Shown piece after piece: positions 9,466 through 17,905 of a stretch of DNA of 38,716 nucleotides (its first letter is position 1; each line of letters begins with the position of its first letter). Source of the stretch: Bacteroidia bacterium (GTDB lineage Bacteria; Bacteroidota; Bacteroidia; DATLTG01); NCBI GenBank assembly GCA_039924845.1, contig JBDTAC010000005.1, positions 1 to 38,716 on the forward strand, given 5' to 3'. A program made the position numbers and the translations under genes. The notes below the pieces were generated by a model. The model had not been told where the DNA came from. It ran no database searches and worked only from the letters and a program-made list of their open reading frames with translations.

Positions 9466-9538
9466 ATTTGAAAAAATAATTTTTCATACGTGTTTTTGGA
9501 AGAGAAAAAAAGAGCTTCAAAAAAATAATTTTTCAAAC
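9466..9538 (+). repeat. Paired dispersed AT-rich elements
   Basis: Two copies (about 9467-9488 and 9515-9538) lie about 49 bp apart centre to centre, separated by a spacer containing GTGTTTTTGGAAGAG. A near copy of the same pair is at 10767-10838. They fill the start of the 300-bp gap after the secreted protein gene. Confidence 0.75.
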
Positions 9539-9686
9539 GCATTTTTTGGGAATTCTAAAATCAGCAATTATCTGAAAAGCATTTCTGCGTAAGTTCATTA
9601 CATGCGTTTATTTAACTGCACTATTTTTTGAGTTCTTTTATACATACTAAATGATAAAAATCATTTTTAAATATGCGCCACATCAT

Positions 9687-9716
9687 TTTCAACAGACAAT
9701 TATGTGACTATTTTCG
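9687..9716 (+). promoter_or_regulatory. Possible promoter of the universal stress protein gene
   Basis: TATTTTCG at 9709-9716 is a one-base variant of TAnnTTTG, with TTTC about 18 bp upstream. It lies 41 bp before the ATG. A 7-bp hairpin (AAATGAT/ATCATTT) is at 9649-9666. Nothing else is recognised in the 9539-9757 gap. Confidence 0.4.
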
Positions 9717-9757
9717 TCTTCAGTAAACCATTGTTTTAATTGTTAAAGAAAAATAAT

Positions 9758-10672
9758 ATGAAAAAGGATCTTAAAATATTAGTTGCCACAGATTACTCTG
9801 ATACTGCAGCAAACGTCTCGAAATATGCTATTCAGTTTGCAGCAGACACTGGCGCTGAGCTATTTTTTTTACATGTATTCGATTCATCTCACAAATATCC
9901 CATTGAATTTAGTACGTTAGAAAAGTTTGACAACGTACCCGTAGAATTTGAAATGAGGGAATTAATACAATACACTAAGAATATTGTTTCCTCATTAGGT
10001 AGCAATTTCAAAAAAATAAAAATAAACCACATTGTCCGAGAAGAACATATTGGAAAAACAATTTGCGAAGAAGCGCTTTATGTAAATAGTGACATTATTT
10101 TTATTGGCACACATGGCGAAACGGCTCTTCATCAAGTTTTTTTTGGTAGCCACACATGGGATGTTATCAATCAAGCGAAACTGCCAGTACTTGCTATACC
10201 AAAAGAAGCCGTTTACAATGGTGTTCACCATTTTATGCTCGCAACAGAATATCGAATTGGAGAATTGCCAATATTACAACTCCTTCTAAAATGGGTAAAA
10301 TTTTTTAAAGCAGATTTAAAATTATTTCATGTAACCAATGATGTTTTTTCTGAAGGATTCGAAATCGAATTGCTCAATAAATTTGAAAACGATATCCAGA
10401 AAAATTTGCCGAACGAAACAGTAACAATTCAACTAATTTACAACAATGATTTGGTTGATGGAATAAATTTATGCTGCGATAAATCGAAATCAAATTGGCT
10501 TGTTATGTGCCCTGAAAAATCACATTTGCTCGAAAAAGTTTTTGGTTCTTTATCAAGTACAACTAAAGAAATGAGCTTTCATACACATGTTCCTCTTCTC
10601 ACAATTCCTGATTATGATTCTCCATCTAATTTAAAATTTTGGGATAAAATGAAGAAAGAGTTTGCTCTTTAA
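9758..10672 (+). CDS. Universal stress protein, tandem UspA domains
   Basis: This 304-residue cytoplasmic protein carries two UspA domains. The first opens with KDLKILVATDYSDTAANVSKYAIQFA and has the nucleotide-binding pattern G-x2-G-x9-G-(S/T) in GTHGETALHQVFFGS, near residue 117. The second domain ends with CPEKSHLLEKVFGSLSSTTKE and lacks the first glycines, so it probably does not bind ATP in the usual way. Proteins of this kind respond to starvation and stress and may act through nucleotide-dependent partner binding. ATG 9758 is preferred over the in-frame TTG 9740. The gene stands alone between two element-rich gaps. Confidence 0.9.
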   Translation: MKKDLKILVATDYSDTAANVSKYAIQFAADTGAELFFLHVFDSSHKYPIEFSTLEKFDNVPVEFEMRELIQYTKNIVSSLGSNFKKIKINHIVREEHIGKTICEEALYVNSDIIFIGTHGETALHQVFFGSHTWDVINQAKLPVLAIPKEAVYNGVHHFMLATEYRIGELPILQLLLKWVKFFKADLKLFHVTNDVFSEGFEIELLNKFENDIQKNLPNETVTIQLIYNNDLVDGINLCCDKSKSNWLVMCPEKSHLLEKVFGSLSSTTKEMSFHTHVPLLTIPDYDSPSNLKFWDKMKKEFAL

Positions 10673-10765
10673 TACGATTGTTTATTTCTCATTTACATTC
10701 GAACCTTTCCGATTTTATTCTGAATTATTTTGCTAAATTTTATTGGAAATCAGATATTGAAATAA

Positions 10766-10838
10766 GGCTTCAAAAAAATAATTTTTCAAACCTGTTTTTG
10801 GAAGAGGAAAATAACGCTTCAAAAAAATAATTTTTCAA
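10766..10838 (+). repeat. Paired dispersed AT-rich elements
   Basis: Two close matches to the full consensus (10767-10790 and 10816-10838), 48 bp apart centre to centre, have the spacer CCTGTTTTTGGAAGAG in between. This is the clearest example of the paired arrangement. Confidence 0.8.
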
Positions 10839-10858
10839 CCTCCTTTTTAGATAATGTT

Positions 10859-10866
10859 TACCTTTG
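10859..10866 (+). promoter_or_regulatory. Bacteroidota -7 promoter element of the phosphohexomutase gene
   Basis: TACCTTTG matches TAnnTTTG exactly and lies 25 bp before the ATG at 10892. Confidence 0.65.
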
Positions 10867-10891
10867 AAACTTCAATACCGAAAAATAATTT

Positions 10892-12298
10892 ATGACAAAA
10901 ATAAAATTTGGAACAGACGGCTGGAGAGCAATAATTGCACAAGAATATACGGTTGAAAATGTTTCGCGCGTGGCGGAAGCAACCGCGTTGTGGTTATTAA
11001 AGCAAACTAAAAACGCTTCGGTAGTTATTGGTCATGATTGCCGATTTGGCGGGAAATTATTTGCCGAAACCGTTGCCAAAATAATGGCGACAAAAAACAT
11101 AAAAGTTTTTTTAGCAGAAGGATTTGTTTCCACACCAATGATTTCTTTAGGAACGTTACGCTGCAAAGCTGATTTAGGAATTATTATTACCGCCAGTCAT
11201 AACCCGCCGGAATACAACGGTTTTAAACTAAAAGGAAGTTATGGCGGTCCGCTTTTGCCCGATAAAGTGCAGGAAATAGAAGATATGATTCCGGATAAAT
11301 CAAACATCGATGTTGAAAAATTATCCGTGGAAGAATTTCAGAAAAAAGGTTTGATAGAAATAATTGATTTGGAAACGATGTATTGCGAACACGTGGAAAA
11401 TAATTTCGATATGGACGCAATTAAAAATTCAAGTTTAAACCTCGCTTACGATGCGATGTACGGAGCCGGGCAAAATGTGATGCGAAAATTATTTCCGGAA
11501 ATTACTTTTTTGCACGCGGATTATAATCCTTCGTTTGACGGACAAGCACCCGAACCAATTGATAAAAATTTACGTGAGTTTTCGGAATTGATAAAAATTT
11601 CGGAAGACATTGATTGTGGTTTAGCAACCGACGGAGATGCCGACAGGATTGGCTTGTACGACAATGAAGGAAATTTTGTAGATTCACATCACCTCATTTT
11701 ATTGCTGATAAAATATTTAGTAGAACAAAAAAAATATTCTGGAAAAGTAGTAACGGCATTCTCTGTAACACCGCGTGTTAAAAAGCTTTGCGCGCATTTT
11801 GGATTGGAAAACGAAGTAGTAAAAATTGGGTTTAAATACATTTGTGGCATCATGATTTCGGAAGATGTATTGTTGGGAGGCGAGGAATCAGGCGGAATTG
11901 CGATTAAAGGACATATTCCGGAACGCGATGGAATTTGGATGGGTTTAGTGATTTGGGAATACATGGCAAAATCCGGAAAATCCTTGAAAGAATTGATTGC
12001 TGAAATTTATGAAATTGTTGGATCCTTCGCGTTTGAACGTTCGGATTTACACCTAAGCGAAGAAGTGAAAAATAAAATTGTAGAAAATTGCAAATCGAAT
12101 AAATACAAAGCTTTTGGAAAATATGCGATTTCAAGAACGGAAGATTTAGATGGTTTTAAATACTATTTTAATGAAGACGAATGGTTGATGATTCGCGCTT
12201 CTGGAACAGAACCTGTTTTACGTTTGTATGCAGAATCAAGCAGTCGCGAAGCAGCTTTTGCTATTTTAGAAGAAACAAAAAAAGCCTTACTTGGATAA
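10892..12298 (+). CDS. Phosphoglucomutase/phosphomannomutase family protein
   Basis: This alpha-D-phosphohexomutase of 468 residues interconverts hexose 1- and 6-phosphates. The start KIKFGTDGWRA is the usual substrate-binding beginning. The phosphoserine loop ITASHNPPEYNGFKLK is near residue 100, the Mg-binding loop DGDADR near 247-252, the sugar-specificity loop GGEESGG near 329 and the phosphate-binding loop RASGTEPVLRLY near 440. All active-site loops are intact. Whether glucose, mannose or glucosamine is the preferred sugar cannot be read from the sequence. The gene has its own promoter. A degenerate element lies just after the stop and clpS follows within 70 bp, so read-through into clpS is possible. 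Confidence 0.93.
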   Translation: MTKIKFGTDGWRAIIAQEYTVENVSRVAEATALWLLKQTKNASVVIGHDCRFGGKLFAETVAKIMATKNIKVFLAEGFVSTPMISLGTLRCKADLGIIITASHNPPEYNGFKLKGSYGGPLLPDKVQEIEDMIPDKSNIDVEKLSVEEFQKKGLIEIIDLETMYCEHVENNFDMDAIKNSSLNLAYDAMYGAGQNVMRKLFPEITFLHADYNPSFDGQAPEPIDKNLREFSELIKISEDIDCGLATDGDADRIGLYDNEGNFVDSHHLILLLIKYLVEQKKYSGKVVTAFSVTPRVKKLCAHFGLENEVVKIGFKYICGIMISEDVLLGGEESGGIAIKGHIPERDGIWMGLVIWEYMAKSGKSLKELIAEIYEIVGSFAFERSDLHLSEEVKNKIVENCKSNKYKAFGKYAISRTEDLDGFKYYFNEDEWLMIRASGTEPVLRLYAESSSREAAFAILEETKKALLG

Positions 12299-12303
12299 AA
12301 CAA

Positions 12304-12328
12304 GGTTCGAAAAAATAATTTTTCAAAC
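12304..12328 (+). repeat. Dispersed AT-rich element upstream of clpS
   Basis: GGTTCG-A6-TAA-T5-CAAAC ends where an apparent ATG begins (12329). A weaker second copy, encoding KNNFQ if translated, follows at 12340-12356. Confidence 0.65.
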
Positions 12329-12364
12329 ATGAAAAAACAGAAAAATAATTTTCAAGAAAAGAAA

Positions 12365-12643
12365 ATGAAAAATTCAATTACAGAAACAGATTTTGCGGAA
12401 GAAATTGTCAGTAAATTAAATTCCGACAGCAATATTATTCTATACAACGATCATCACAACACGTTTGATTTTGTGATTGAAACCCTTGTAAAGGTGTGTA
12501 AACAAGATTATTTACAAGCCGAACAATGCGCCCATTTAGTACATTATAAAGGAAAATGTGCTGTTAAAAAGGGCTCGTTTGAAATTTTGGAACCGATTTG
12601 CATCCAATTATTAAGCGCAGGATTAACAGCTGAAATTATTTGA
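12365..12643 (+). CDS. clpS: ATP-dependent Clp protease adaptor ClpS
   Basis: ClpS binds the N-domain of ClpA/ClpC-type unfoldases and delivers N-degron substrates to ClpP. The 92-residue product shows the family core: NIILYNDHHNTFDFVIETLVKVCK, then QAEQCAHLVHYKGKCAVKKGSFE and a C-terminal ILEPICIQLLSAGLTAEI. The substrate-pocket positions (ND....T...V and the His of AHLVH) are kept. The ATG at 12365 gives the normal length. The upstream in-frame ATG 12329 would add 12 residues that are mostly translated AT-element sequence. No clp unfoldase gene is nearby. Confidence 0.93.
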   Translation: MKNSITETDFAEEIVSKLNSDSNIILYNDHHNTFDFVIETLVKVCKQDYLQAEQCAHLVHYKGKCAVKKGSFEILEPICIQLLSAGLTAEII

Positions 12644-12701
12644 TTTTTAAATTGTTTGCCGTAATAATTTCAGGAACTGTTTTCTGTTCAAATATAAAAT
12701 T

Positions 12702-12709
12702 TATCTTTG
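12702..12709 (+). promoter_or_regulatory. Bacteroidota -7 promoter element of the tRNA gene
   Basis: TATCTTTG fits TAnnTTTG. The mature tRNA starts 12 bp after it, so initiation would be just before the tRNA. Confidence 0.6.
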
Positions 12710-12721
12710 CGGACGTTTTAA

Positions 12722-12795
12722 GGTTTCGTAGCTCAACTGAATAGAGCGTCTGACTACGGATCAGAAGGTTGGGGGTTTGAATCCCTCCGAGACCA
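12722..12795 (+). tRNA. tRNA-Arg (anticodon ACG)
   Basis: A full 74-nt cloverleaf can be drawn. The acceptor arm GGTTTCG pairs with CGAGACC (one G-U), the D stem is GCTC/GAGC, and the anticodon stem TCTGA/TCAGA encloses the loop CTACGGA with anticodon ACG at 34-36. The T stem GGGGG/CCCTC encloses TTTGAAT, and the discriminator is A. No CCA is encoded. The D loop reads AACTGAATA and the T loop TTTGAAT, so position 19 is A and position 56 is U instead of the near-universal G19 and C56. Position 34 would be deaminated to inosine by TadA in the usual way. Confidence 0.95.
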
Positions 12796-12801
12796 CTCCG
12801 A

Positions 12802-12838
12802 GGGAAGAATTGTTAAAAATAACATTCTTCCCTTTTTT
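12802..12838 (+). terminator. Rho-independent terminator after tRNA-Arg
   Basis: GGGAAGAA-T-TGTTA pairs with TAACA-TTCTTCCC (13 bp with one bulged T, AAAA loop), followed by six Ts. Confidence 0.9.
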
Positions 12839-12886
12839 ATTTCTTTCAGAATCTCTTGCTAAATCTATTAAGCAGACCAATCACAT

Positions 12887-13088
12887 TTAATGCTTTCGGA
12901 GTTCGAGATTCATTTTTCTCAAAAATAAAATTTCGGGATATATCGAACTCACAATTGCAAAAGGTTTTTTAATAGGAATAAATTTATTGGTACTTGTTAT
13001 ATATTTAATTTTGGTTATCCTTTTAAAATCTATAGATAAAGAATATTTGAGATGCGGAATAGTACGAACTCCCAGAAATAGCGGTTAG
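12887..13088 (+). pseudogene. Start-less hydrophobic reading frame, possible remnant of a membrane protein
   Basis: The gap between the tRNA terminator and nrdA (about 400 bp) holds an open frame of 66 codons without a usable ATG. It encodes a clear transmembrane segment (FLIGINLLVLVIYLILVILL) followed by KSIDKEYLR and a stop at 13086-13088. A hydrophobic helix near a charged C-terminus resembles the end of a polytopic transporter or flippase, but that is only a resemblance. It may be a decayed 3' end or chance in AT-rich DNA. Confidence 0.3.
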
Positions 13089-13137
13089 ATAGACGGAAAT
13101 ATTTTTTTGCACTTACGTTTTGTATTGAAAAAAAGGA

Positions 13138-13161
13138 GCTTCAAAAAAATAATTTTTCAAA
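13138..13161 (+). repeat. Dispersed AT-rich element
   Basis: A copy of the full consensus (GCTTC-A7-TAA-T5-CAAAC) lies between the tRNA and nrdA, just outside the 40-bp palindrome. Confidence 0.7.
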
Positions 13162-13183
13162 CCCATTTTATTTTTTTCAAATA

Positions 13184-13223
13184 AAAAAGTCCTTCGAAAA
13201 AATATTTTTTCGAAGGACTTTTT
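13184..13223. terminator. Perfect 40-bp palindrome, bidirectional terminator (nrdA side)
   Basis: AAAAAGTCC-TTCG-A6-T is followed by its exact complement A-T6-CGAA-GGACTTTTT, with no unpaired loop base. The GC-containing arms and flanking T runs on both strands make it a likely terminator for nrdBA (minus), 22 bp after the stop. Its core equals a variant of the dispersed AT-rich element. Confidence 0.8.
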
Positions 13224-13245
13224 ATTTGCTTAAAAAAATTTTATT

Positions 13246-15621
13246 TTAACCGCTGCAGCTTTCGCAATTTTCAGGATTATCTAAAGAACAACTTATTTCA
13301 GCTTGACGTTGCAATATCAAGGCATCTTCGTTTCCTAAAATTTCGAGCGGTTGTTCGCTTTCTGCTTCTACCGTAAATTTGATGGCATCCGCAGCCGCTT
13401 TTGTTCTCAAATAATACATTCCTGTTTTTAACCCTTTTTTCCAAGCGTAAAAGTGCATGGAACTTAGTTTCGCGAAATTCGGACTTTGTATAAATAAATT
13501 CAAGGATTGCGATTGACAAATGTACGCGCCTCTGTCGGCTGCCATATTGATAATAGTTTTTTGCGAAATTTCCCAAACTGTTTTGTACAATTCTTTTATG
13601 TTTTGCGGAATTTCGTCAATGCCTTGAACAGAACCATTGGCTCCGATAATTTTATTTTTCAATTTATCGTTCCAAATACCCAATTTTACAAGGTCTTTCA
13701 ATAAATGTTTGTTAACGATCACAAATTCGCCCGACAATACTCTGCGCGTGTAAATGTTGGATGTATATGGCTCGAAACATTCGTTATTACCAAGTATTTG
13801 TGATGTAGAAGCAGTTGGCATCGGCGCAAGCAATAATGAATTACGTACACCAAATTTTTTCACTTCTTCTTTCAACACGTCCCATTCCCAACGATTGCTC
13901 GGCGTTACGCCCCACATATCAAATTGAAAAATACCTTGAGAAACAGGTGATCCTGGATATGTTTCATAATGTCCTTCTACTTTCGAAAGATCTTTTGAAG
14001 CCGTCATCGAAGCATAATAAATCGTCTCGAAAATGTCTTTATTCAATTGTTGCGCTTCTTCCGAATCAAATGCCATTCGCATTAAAATAAAAGCATCTGC
14101 TAAACCTTGTACACCAATTCCGATAGGGCGATGACGCATATTTGATCTGCGTGCTTCCGGAACCGGATAATAATTTTTATCAATAATTTTATTCAGATTT
14201 TTTGTTACCACATACGTAACATCAAACAATCTTTGGTGATCAAATTTTCCATTTTCTACAAAGCGTGGCAACGCGATGGACGCCAAATTACATACGGCTA
14301 TTTCGTCTGGTGCCGTGTATTCTACAATTTCTGTACACAGATTAGATGATTTAATGGTGCCGAGATTTTTTTGATTGGATTTCTCGTTGCAAGCATCTTT
14401 GTACAACAAATACGGATTGCCCGTTTCTGTTTGTGCTTCGATGATGGCAGTCCATAATTCGCGCGCTTTAATAGTCTTTCTGGCGCGTCCTTCCGATTCG
14501 TATTTTGTATAAAGTTCTTCAAATTTTGCACCGTAACAATCGGATAATCCAGGTGCTTCGTTCGGACAAAATAAACTCCATTCGCCTTCTTCTTCTACGC
14601 GTTTCATAAATAAATCCGGAATCCACAAAGCGGTAAATAAATCGCGCGCTTTTGTTTCTTCTTTTCCGTGATTTTTACGCATATCTAAAAAATCAAAAAT
14701 ATCCGCATGCCAAGGTTCCAAATAAATAGCGAAACTGCCTTTGCGTTTTCCACCACCTTGATCCACATAACGCGCGGTATCATTGAAAACGCGTAACATC
14801 GGGATAATACCGTTAGACGTACCATTCGTCCCTCTGATGTAGGATCCAGTAGCGCGCACATTGTGAATGCTTAAACCAATTCCACCTGCAGACTGAGATA
14901 TTTTAGCACAATTTTTCAAGGTATCGTAAATACCATCAATACTGTCTTCTTTCAATGCCAATAAAAAACAAGATGACATTTGTGGTTTTGGTGTTCCTGC
15001 GTTAAATAAAGTAGGAGTAGCGTGTGTAAACCAACGTTCGCTCATCAAATTATACGTGATGATGGCTGCATCAATGTCTTCTTTATGGATACCGATAGCT
15101 ACGCGCATAATCATGTGTTGCGGACGTTCAGCTACTTCTCCATTTATTTTCAATAAATAACTTCTCTCCAAAGTTTTAAATCCGAAATAATCGTATCCAA
15201 AATCTCTGTCGTAAATAATAGTAGAATCTAAAATGTGTGCATTTTTTTCGATGATTTCATGCACATCTTCTGCGATAAGCGGTGCTTTTTTTCCTGTTTT
15301 CGGATCAATGTAATTGTAAAGCATTCCCATTGCTTTCGAAAACGATTTGCTAGTATTTTTATGCAAGTTAGAAACCGCTATACGCGATGCCAACAAAGCA
15401 TAATCAGGATGTGTGGTAGTGAGTGATGCGGCAATTTCCGCAGCTAAATTGTCCAATTCGCTGGTGGTTACACCTTCGTAAATGCCTTCAATTACTTTCA
15501 TCGCAACTGGAACTGGGTTCACATGAACGGGATCCAAAGCGTAACAAAGTTTTTGAATGCGTGCTGTAATTTTGTCGAATTTAATCGACTCGCGGCTGCC
15601 GTCTCTTTTGATTACGTACAT
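13246..15621 (-). CDS. nrdA: Ribonucleoside-diphosphate reductase, alpha (large) subunit, class Ia
   Basis: The 791-residue catalytic subunit reduces ribonucleoside diphosphates to deoxy forms. An ATP-cone opens the protein ([22 protein letters not shown], about 1-90) and implies allosteric activity control by ATP/dATP. Active-site parts are present: the redox Cys in MSSCFLL near 217, the N-x-C-x-E triad in [11 protein letters not shown] near 428, the radical-transfer pair YY in [11 protein letters not shown] near 733 and the C-terminal shuttle CESCSG that is re-reduced by thioredoxin or glutaredoxin. nrdB lies 55 bp upstream on the same strand, and a palindromic terminator lies 22 bp after the stop. 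Confidence 0.97.
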   Translation of the reverse strand: MYVIKRDGSRESIKFDKITARIQKLCYALDPVHVNPVPVAMKVIEGIYEGVTTSELDNLAAEIAASLTTTHPDYALLASRIAVSNLHKNTSKSFSKAMGMLYNYIDPKTGKKAPLIAEDVHEIIEKNAHILDSTIIYDRDFGYDYFGFKTLERSYLLKINGEVAERPQHMIMRVAIGIHKEDIDAAIITYNLMSERWFTHATPTLFNAGTPKPQMSSCFLLALKEDSIDGIYDTLKNCAKISQSAGGIGLSIHNVRATGSYIRGTNGTSNGIIPMLRVFNDTARYVDQGGGKRKGSFAIYLEPWHADIFDFLDMRKNHGKEETKARDLFTALWIPDLFMKRVEEEGEWSLFCPNEAPGLSDCYGAKFEELYTKYESEGRARKTIKARELWTAIIEAQTETGNPYLLYKDACNEKSNQKNLGTIKSSNLCTEIVEYTAPDEIAVCNLASIALPRFVENGKFDHQRLFDVTYVVTKNLNKIIDKNYYPVPEARRSNMRHRPIGIGVQGLADAFILMRMAFDSEEAQQLNKDIFETIYYASMTASKDLSKVEGHYETYPGSPVSQGIFQFDMWGVTPSNRWEWDVLKEEVKKFGVRNSLLLAPMPTASTSQILGNNECFEPYTSNIYTRRVLSGEFVIVNKHLLKDLVKLGIWNDKLKNKIIGANGSVQGIDEIPQNIKELYKTVWEISQKTIINMAADRGAYICQSQSLNLFIQSPNFAKLSSMHFYAWKKGLKTGMYYLRTKAAADAIKFTVEAESEQPLEILGNEDALILQRQAEISCSLDNPENCESCSG

Positions 15622-15676
15622 ATTTCTTCTATAGTATTAAGTGTTAAAAATATTTTTTTTAAGGATGAAAAAGGAA

Positions 15677-16642
15677 TTAAAAATCTTCGTCTAATTTGAA
15701 AACGTTTTCTTCTTTTTTGCCCATTACTCCTGATTTTTGGTATTCTGCTACGCGCTTCTCGAAAAAATTTGTTTTTCCTTGTAACGAAATCAATTCCATA
15801 AAATCAAATGGATTGGTGGTGTTAAATAATTTGCTGCATCCTAAAGCTACTAATAAACGATCTGCTACAAACTCGATGTATTGACACATCAAATCGGCAT
15901 TCATGCCAATTAATCTTACGGGAATGGCATCGCGCACAAATTCTTTTTCAATTTCTACAGCATTGCGAATAATTTCCGCCACTTTGGAAGCGGGTAATTT
16001 GTGTTTTAATTGAGAATACAACAAACACGCGAAATCACAATGCAAGCCTTCATCGCGCGAAATAAGTTCGTTAGAGAAAGTTAATCCTGGCATTAATCCG
16101 CGTTTTTTCAACCAAAAAATGGAGCAAAAACTTCCAGAAAAAAAGATTCCTTCTACAGCTGCAAAAGCTATTAAGCGTTCCGCAAACGAATCGCTACCAA
16201 TCCATTTCAATGCCCAAGCTGCTTTGCCGCCCACGCAAGGAAGTGTTTCGATGGCATTAAATAATTTTGCTTTTTCGTCCGGTTCTTTGATATAAGTATC
16301 AATCAATAAAGAATACGTTTCGGAATGAATGTTTTCCATCATTATCTGGAAACCGTAAAAACAACGCGCTTCCGGATATTGCACTTCATTCATAAAATTG
16401 ATGGCTAAATTTTCATTTACAATTCCATCGCTTGCCGCGAAAAAAGCAAGCACGTGTTTAATAAAGTGTCTTTCGTCATTGTTCAATTTATTTGCCCAGT
16501 CTTGCAAATCCGGCGAAAGATCTATTTCCTCCGCTGTCCAAAAACTCGCTTCTGCCTTTTTATACATTTCCCAAATCTGTTTGTGTTTAATCGGGAAAAG
16601 TACAAATCGGTCTTTGTTCTCTACTAAAATTGGTTCTGTCAT
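15677..16642 (-). CDS. nrdB: Ribonucleoside-diphosphate reductase, beta (small) subunit, class Ia
   Basis: This 321-residue ferritin-like protein generates the tyrosyl radical used by NrdA. Visible ligands are the E-x2-H in MENIHSETY (about 102-110), whose Tyr four residues after the His is the radical site, the E in [11 protein letters not shown] and E-x2-H in [10 protein letters not shown]. The tyrosine is present, so this is the conventional radical type and not the Phe-substituted class Ic. It is the first gene of the nrdB-nrdA unit. A 528-bp untranslated stretch with regulatory-looking sequence precedes it. Confidence 0.96.
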   Translation of the reverse strand: MTEPILVENKDRFVLFPIKHKQIWEMYKKAEASFWTAEEIDLSPDLQDWANKLNNDERHFIKHVLAFFAASDGIVNENLAINFMNEVQYPEARCFYGFQIMMENIHSETYSLLIDTYIKEPDEKAKLFNAIETLPCVGGKAAWALKWIGSDSFAERLIAFAAVEGIFFSGSFCSIFWLKKRGLMPGLTFSNELISRDEGLHCDFACLLYSQLKHKLPASKVAEIIRNAVEIEKEFVRDAIPVRLIGMNADLMCQYIEFVADRLLVALGCSKLFNTTNPFDFMELISLQGKTNFFEKRVAEYQKSGVMGKKEENVFKLDEDF

Positions 16643-16672
16643 TTCTTCAAATTTTTCTAAGCATTCAACATC

Positions 16673-16704
16673 TAAATATACAAATATTTTCTAAAACCTG
16701 CAAA
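16673..16704 (-). promoter_or_regulatory. Putative nrdBA promoter
   Basis: On the minus strand, TTTG (-33) is followed after 20 bp by TATATTTA (-7, one mismatch to TAnnTTTG). It lies about 30 bp upstream of the nrdB ATG. Confidence 0.5.
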
Positions 16705-16793
16705 TTTGAGCGTATAAAACCCTCATCAAACCTATGGTTTCAACTCTATTGTTTCAGCAACGGATAGGAGATTGATTTTGCGGTCTACAAATT

Positions 16794-16868
16794 TTGACAA
16801 AAAATCGAGGCGTGTCAAGTTGTTTAAATTAACATTTGACTGAAGTTATAAACATTCATTGTGGATAC
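16794..16868. promoter_or_regulatory. Candidate operator region upstream of nrdBA
   Basis: An inverted repeat TTGACA-N13-TGTCAA lies at 16794-16818, a third TTTGAC lies near 16835, and TGTGGATAC at 16860-16868 matches the DnaA-box consensus TTATNCACA at 8 of 9 positions on the minus strand. nrd genes are under DnaA and NrdR control in other bacteria, but no clear NrdR box is seen. The function is inference. Confidence 0.35.
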
Positions 16869-16972
16869 TTTTTTGTTGAAAAAAATGTGTGAAATTTAAT
16901 TTGTTCGCTTCCACGCTTTTAACAAAAAAATTTCTTTTTTTGATGATTTATAGAAATTTAATTATGCTTTAT

Positions 16973-17032
16973 CGAGAAAAAGTATTAACTCGTGCGAGAG
17001 CACTTTATTCGAGATAATACTCTTTTCCCTCG
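16973..17032. other. Long imperfect hairpin between DUF3109 and nrdB
   Basis: CGAG-AAAA-AGTATTA-A-CTCG pairs with CGAG-A-TAATACT-CTTTT-CC-CTCG, about 19 base pairs with small bulges. The apical part TGC-GAGA-GCA forms a GNRA-type tetraloop. No T run follows immediately on the minus strand, so it is not a simple terminator. It could be a structured leader or a protein-binding site. Confidence 0.5.
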
Positions 17033-17070
17033 TTATCATTGCTTCGGGAAGATTTTTTTTTAAGAAAACG

Positions 17071-17169
17071 CCAAAAAATATTTTTCTGGAGCGTCCAGAA
17101 ATAATGCTTCAAAAAAATAATTTTTCAAACCCGTTTTAGGATTTCGTTTCGAAAAAAGTTTTTTTGAAA
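17071..17169. repeat. Cluster of three AT-rich elements downstream of the DUF3109 gene
   Basis: The copies are at about 17071-17090 (CC-A6-TAT5-CTGG), 17106-17130 (full consensus) and 17147-17169 (TTTCG-A6-G-T7-GAAA). The last abuts the DUF3109 stop and may help end its transcript. Confidence 0.65.
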
Positions 17170-17170
17170 T

Positions 17171-17734
17171 TTATTTTTTGATTTTGTTCGCCAGTTCCAA
17201 TTGCTCGTACCAATTTTTGCCGTATTTCCGAATAAGTGGATCTTTCAAAAATTTATAAACGGGTACATTTAATTTAGAACCGCATTCGCAAGCAGGTTTG
17301 CAAATTTCCCATTTGTGATAATTCACAGCATCATATTCCTTGTGTTTCGTAATTCGCACAGGATATAAATGGCAGGAAATAGGTTTCTTGAAATTTATTT
17401 TTCCTTCGTTAAAGGCTTTTTCGATGGCACATTTCGCTATTTTATTTTCGAAATAAACGTACGCGCAATGTTTGTCTTTTACCAAAGTGGTGGTGTATTC
17501 TTTGTCGGCATCCAACACGTAAGGACCCTGTTTTTCAATCGCTTTCACGCCATCAGCCGGAATGTACGGTTTTACTTTTTCGTACACTTCTTCCAAAATA
17601 CTTAATTCGTCATCCGCCAAAGGTGCGCCCGAATCGCCCGCCACACAACATTCTCCTTTGCAAGCATTTAAATCGCACACAAATTTTTTTTCGAGTAAAT
17701 CTTCCGAAACAAGTGTATTTTCAATGGCTATCAT
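17171..17734 (-). CDS. DUF3109 family cysteine-rich protein
   Basis: The protein has 187 residues with a conserved cysteine pattern: CDLNACKGECCVAGDSGAPL near the start, then HCAYVY, KCAIEKAF, ISCHLYPVRI and ICKPACECG. The family is common in Bacteroidota and related to YkgJ-type zinc/iron-chelating proteins. The cysteines suggest metal binding, possibly an Fe-S or zinc site, and the role is unknown. The ATG at 17734 lies 19 bp from a strong TATCTTTG promoter element. An AT-rich element fills the short leader. The terminal KK-stop again falls in A6-TAA. Confidence 0.88.
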   Translation of the reverse strand: MIAIENTLVSEDLLEKKFVCDLNACKGECCVAGDSGAPLADDELSILEEVYEKVKPYIPADGVKAIEKQGPYVLDADKEYTTTLVKDKHCAYVYFENKIAKCAIEKAFNEGKINFKKPISCHLYPVRITKHKEYDAVNYHKWEICKPACECGSKLNVPVYKFLKDPLIRKYGKNWYEQLELANKIKK

Positions 17735-17760
17735 CTTGAAAAAATATTTTTACAAAGATA
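17735..17760 (-). promoter_or_regulatory. Promoter -7 element and AT-rich leader of the DUF3109 gene
   Basis: On the minus strand TATCTTTG (17760-17753) fits TAnnTTTG. The remaining leader to the ATG is TA5-TAT6-CAAG, a variant of the AT element. Confidence 0.6.
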
Positions 17761-17798
17761 AAAATTCTGATGTAGAATGAAGAAGATAAAAATCGGTA

Positions 17799-17854
17799 CT
17801 CGAAAAATTATTTTTCAAGCATTAAAAAACGACTTCAAAAAAATAATTTTTCAA
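17799..17854 (+). repeat. Paired AT-rich elements upstream of the PA14 gene
   Basis: The copies are at 17800-17818 and 17833-17854, about 35 bp apart. Both are open in the frame of the downstream gene and would be read as RKIIFQ and FKKIIFQ if translation began at 17777. Confidence 0.7.
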
Positions 17855-17905
17855 AACAGAATTCTTCGCTTTTTACTACATTCGCAAGCACATCGTATTT
17901 ATAAC

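Noticed and set aside
9649-9666. Hairpin AAATGAT-AAAA-ATCATTT as a terminator
   Set aside because: It has only A/T-rich pairs and no T run, and it lies upstream of a gene; likely chance.
12329-12364. Twelve-residue extension of ClpS
   Set aside because: It encodes KKQKNNFQEKK from a degenerate AT element; the normal ClpS length begins at 12365.
17777-17905. N-terminal extension of the PA14 protein frame, starting at ATG 17777
   Set aside because: It is translated repeat-element sequence (RKIIFQ, FKKIIFQ). The ATG at 17906 gives a clean signal peptide.
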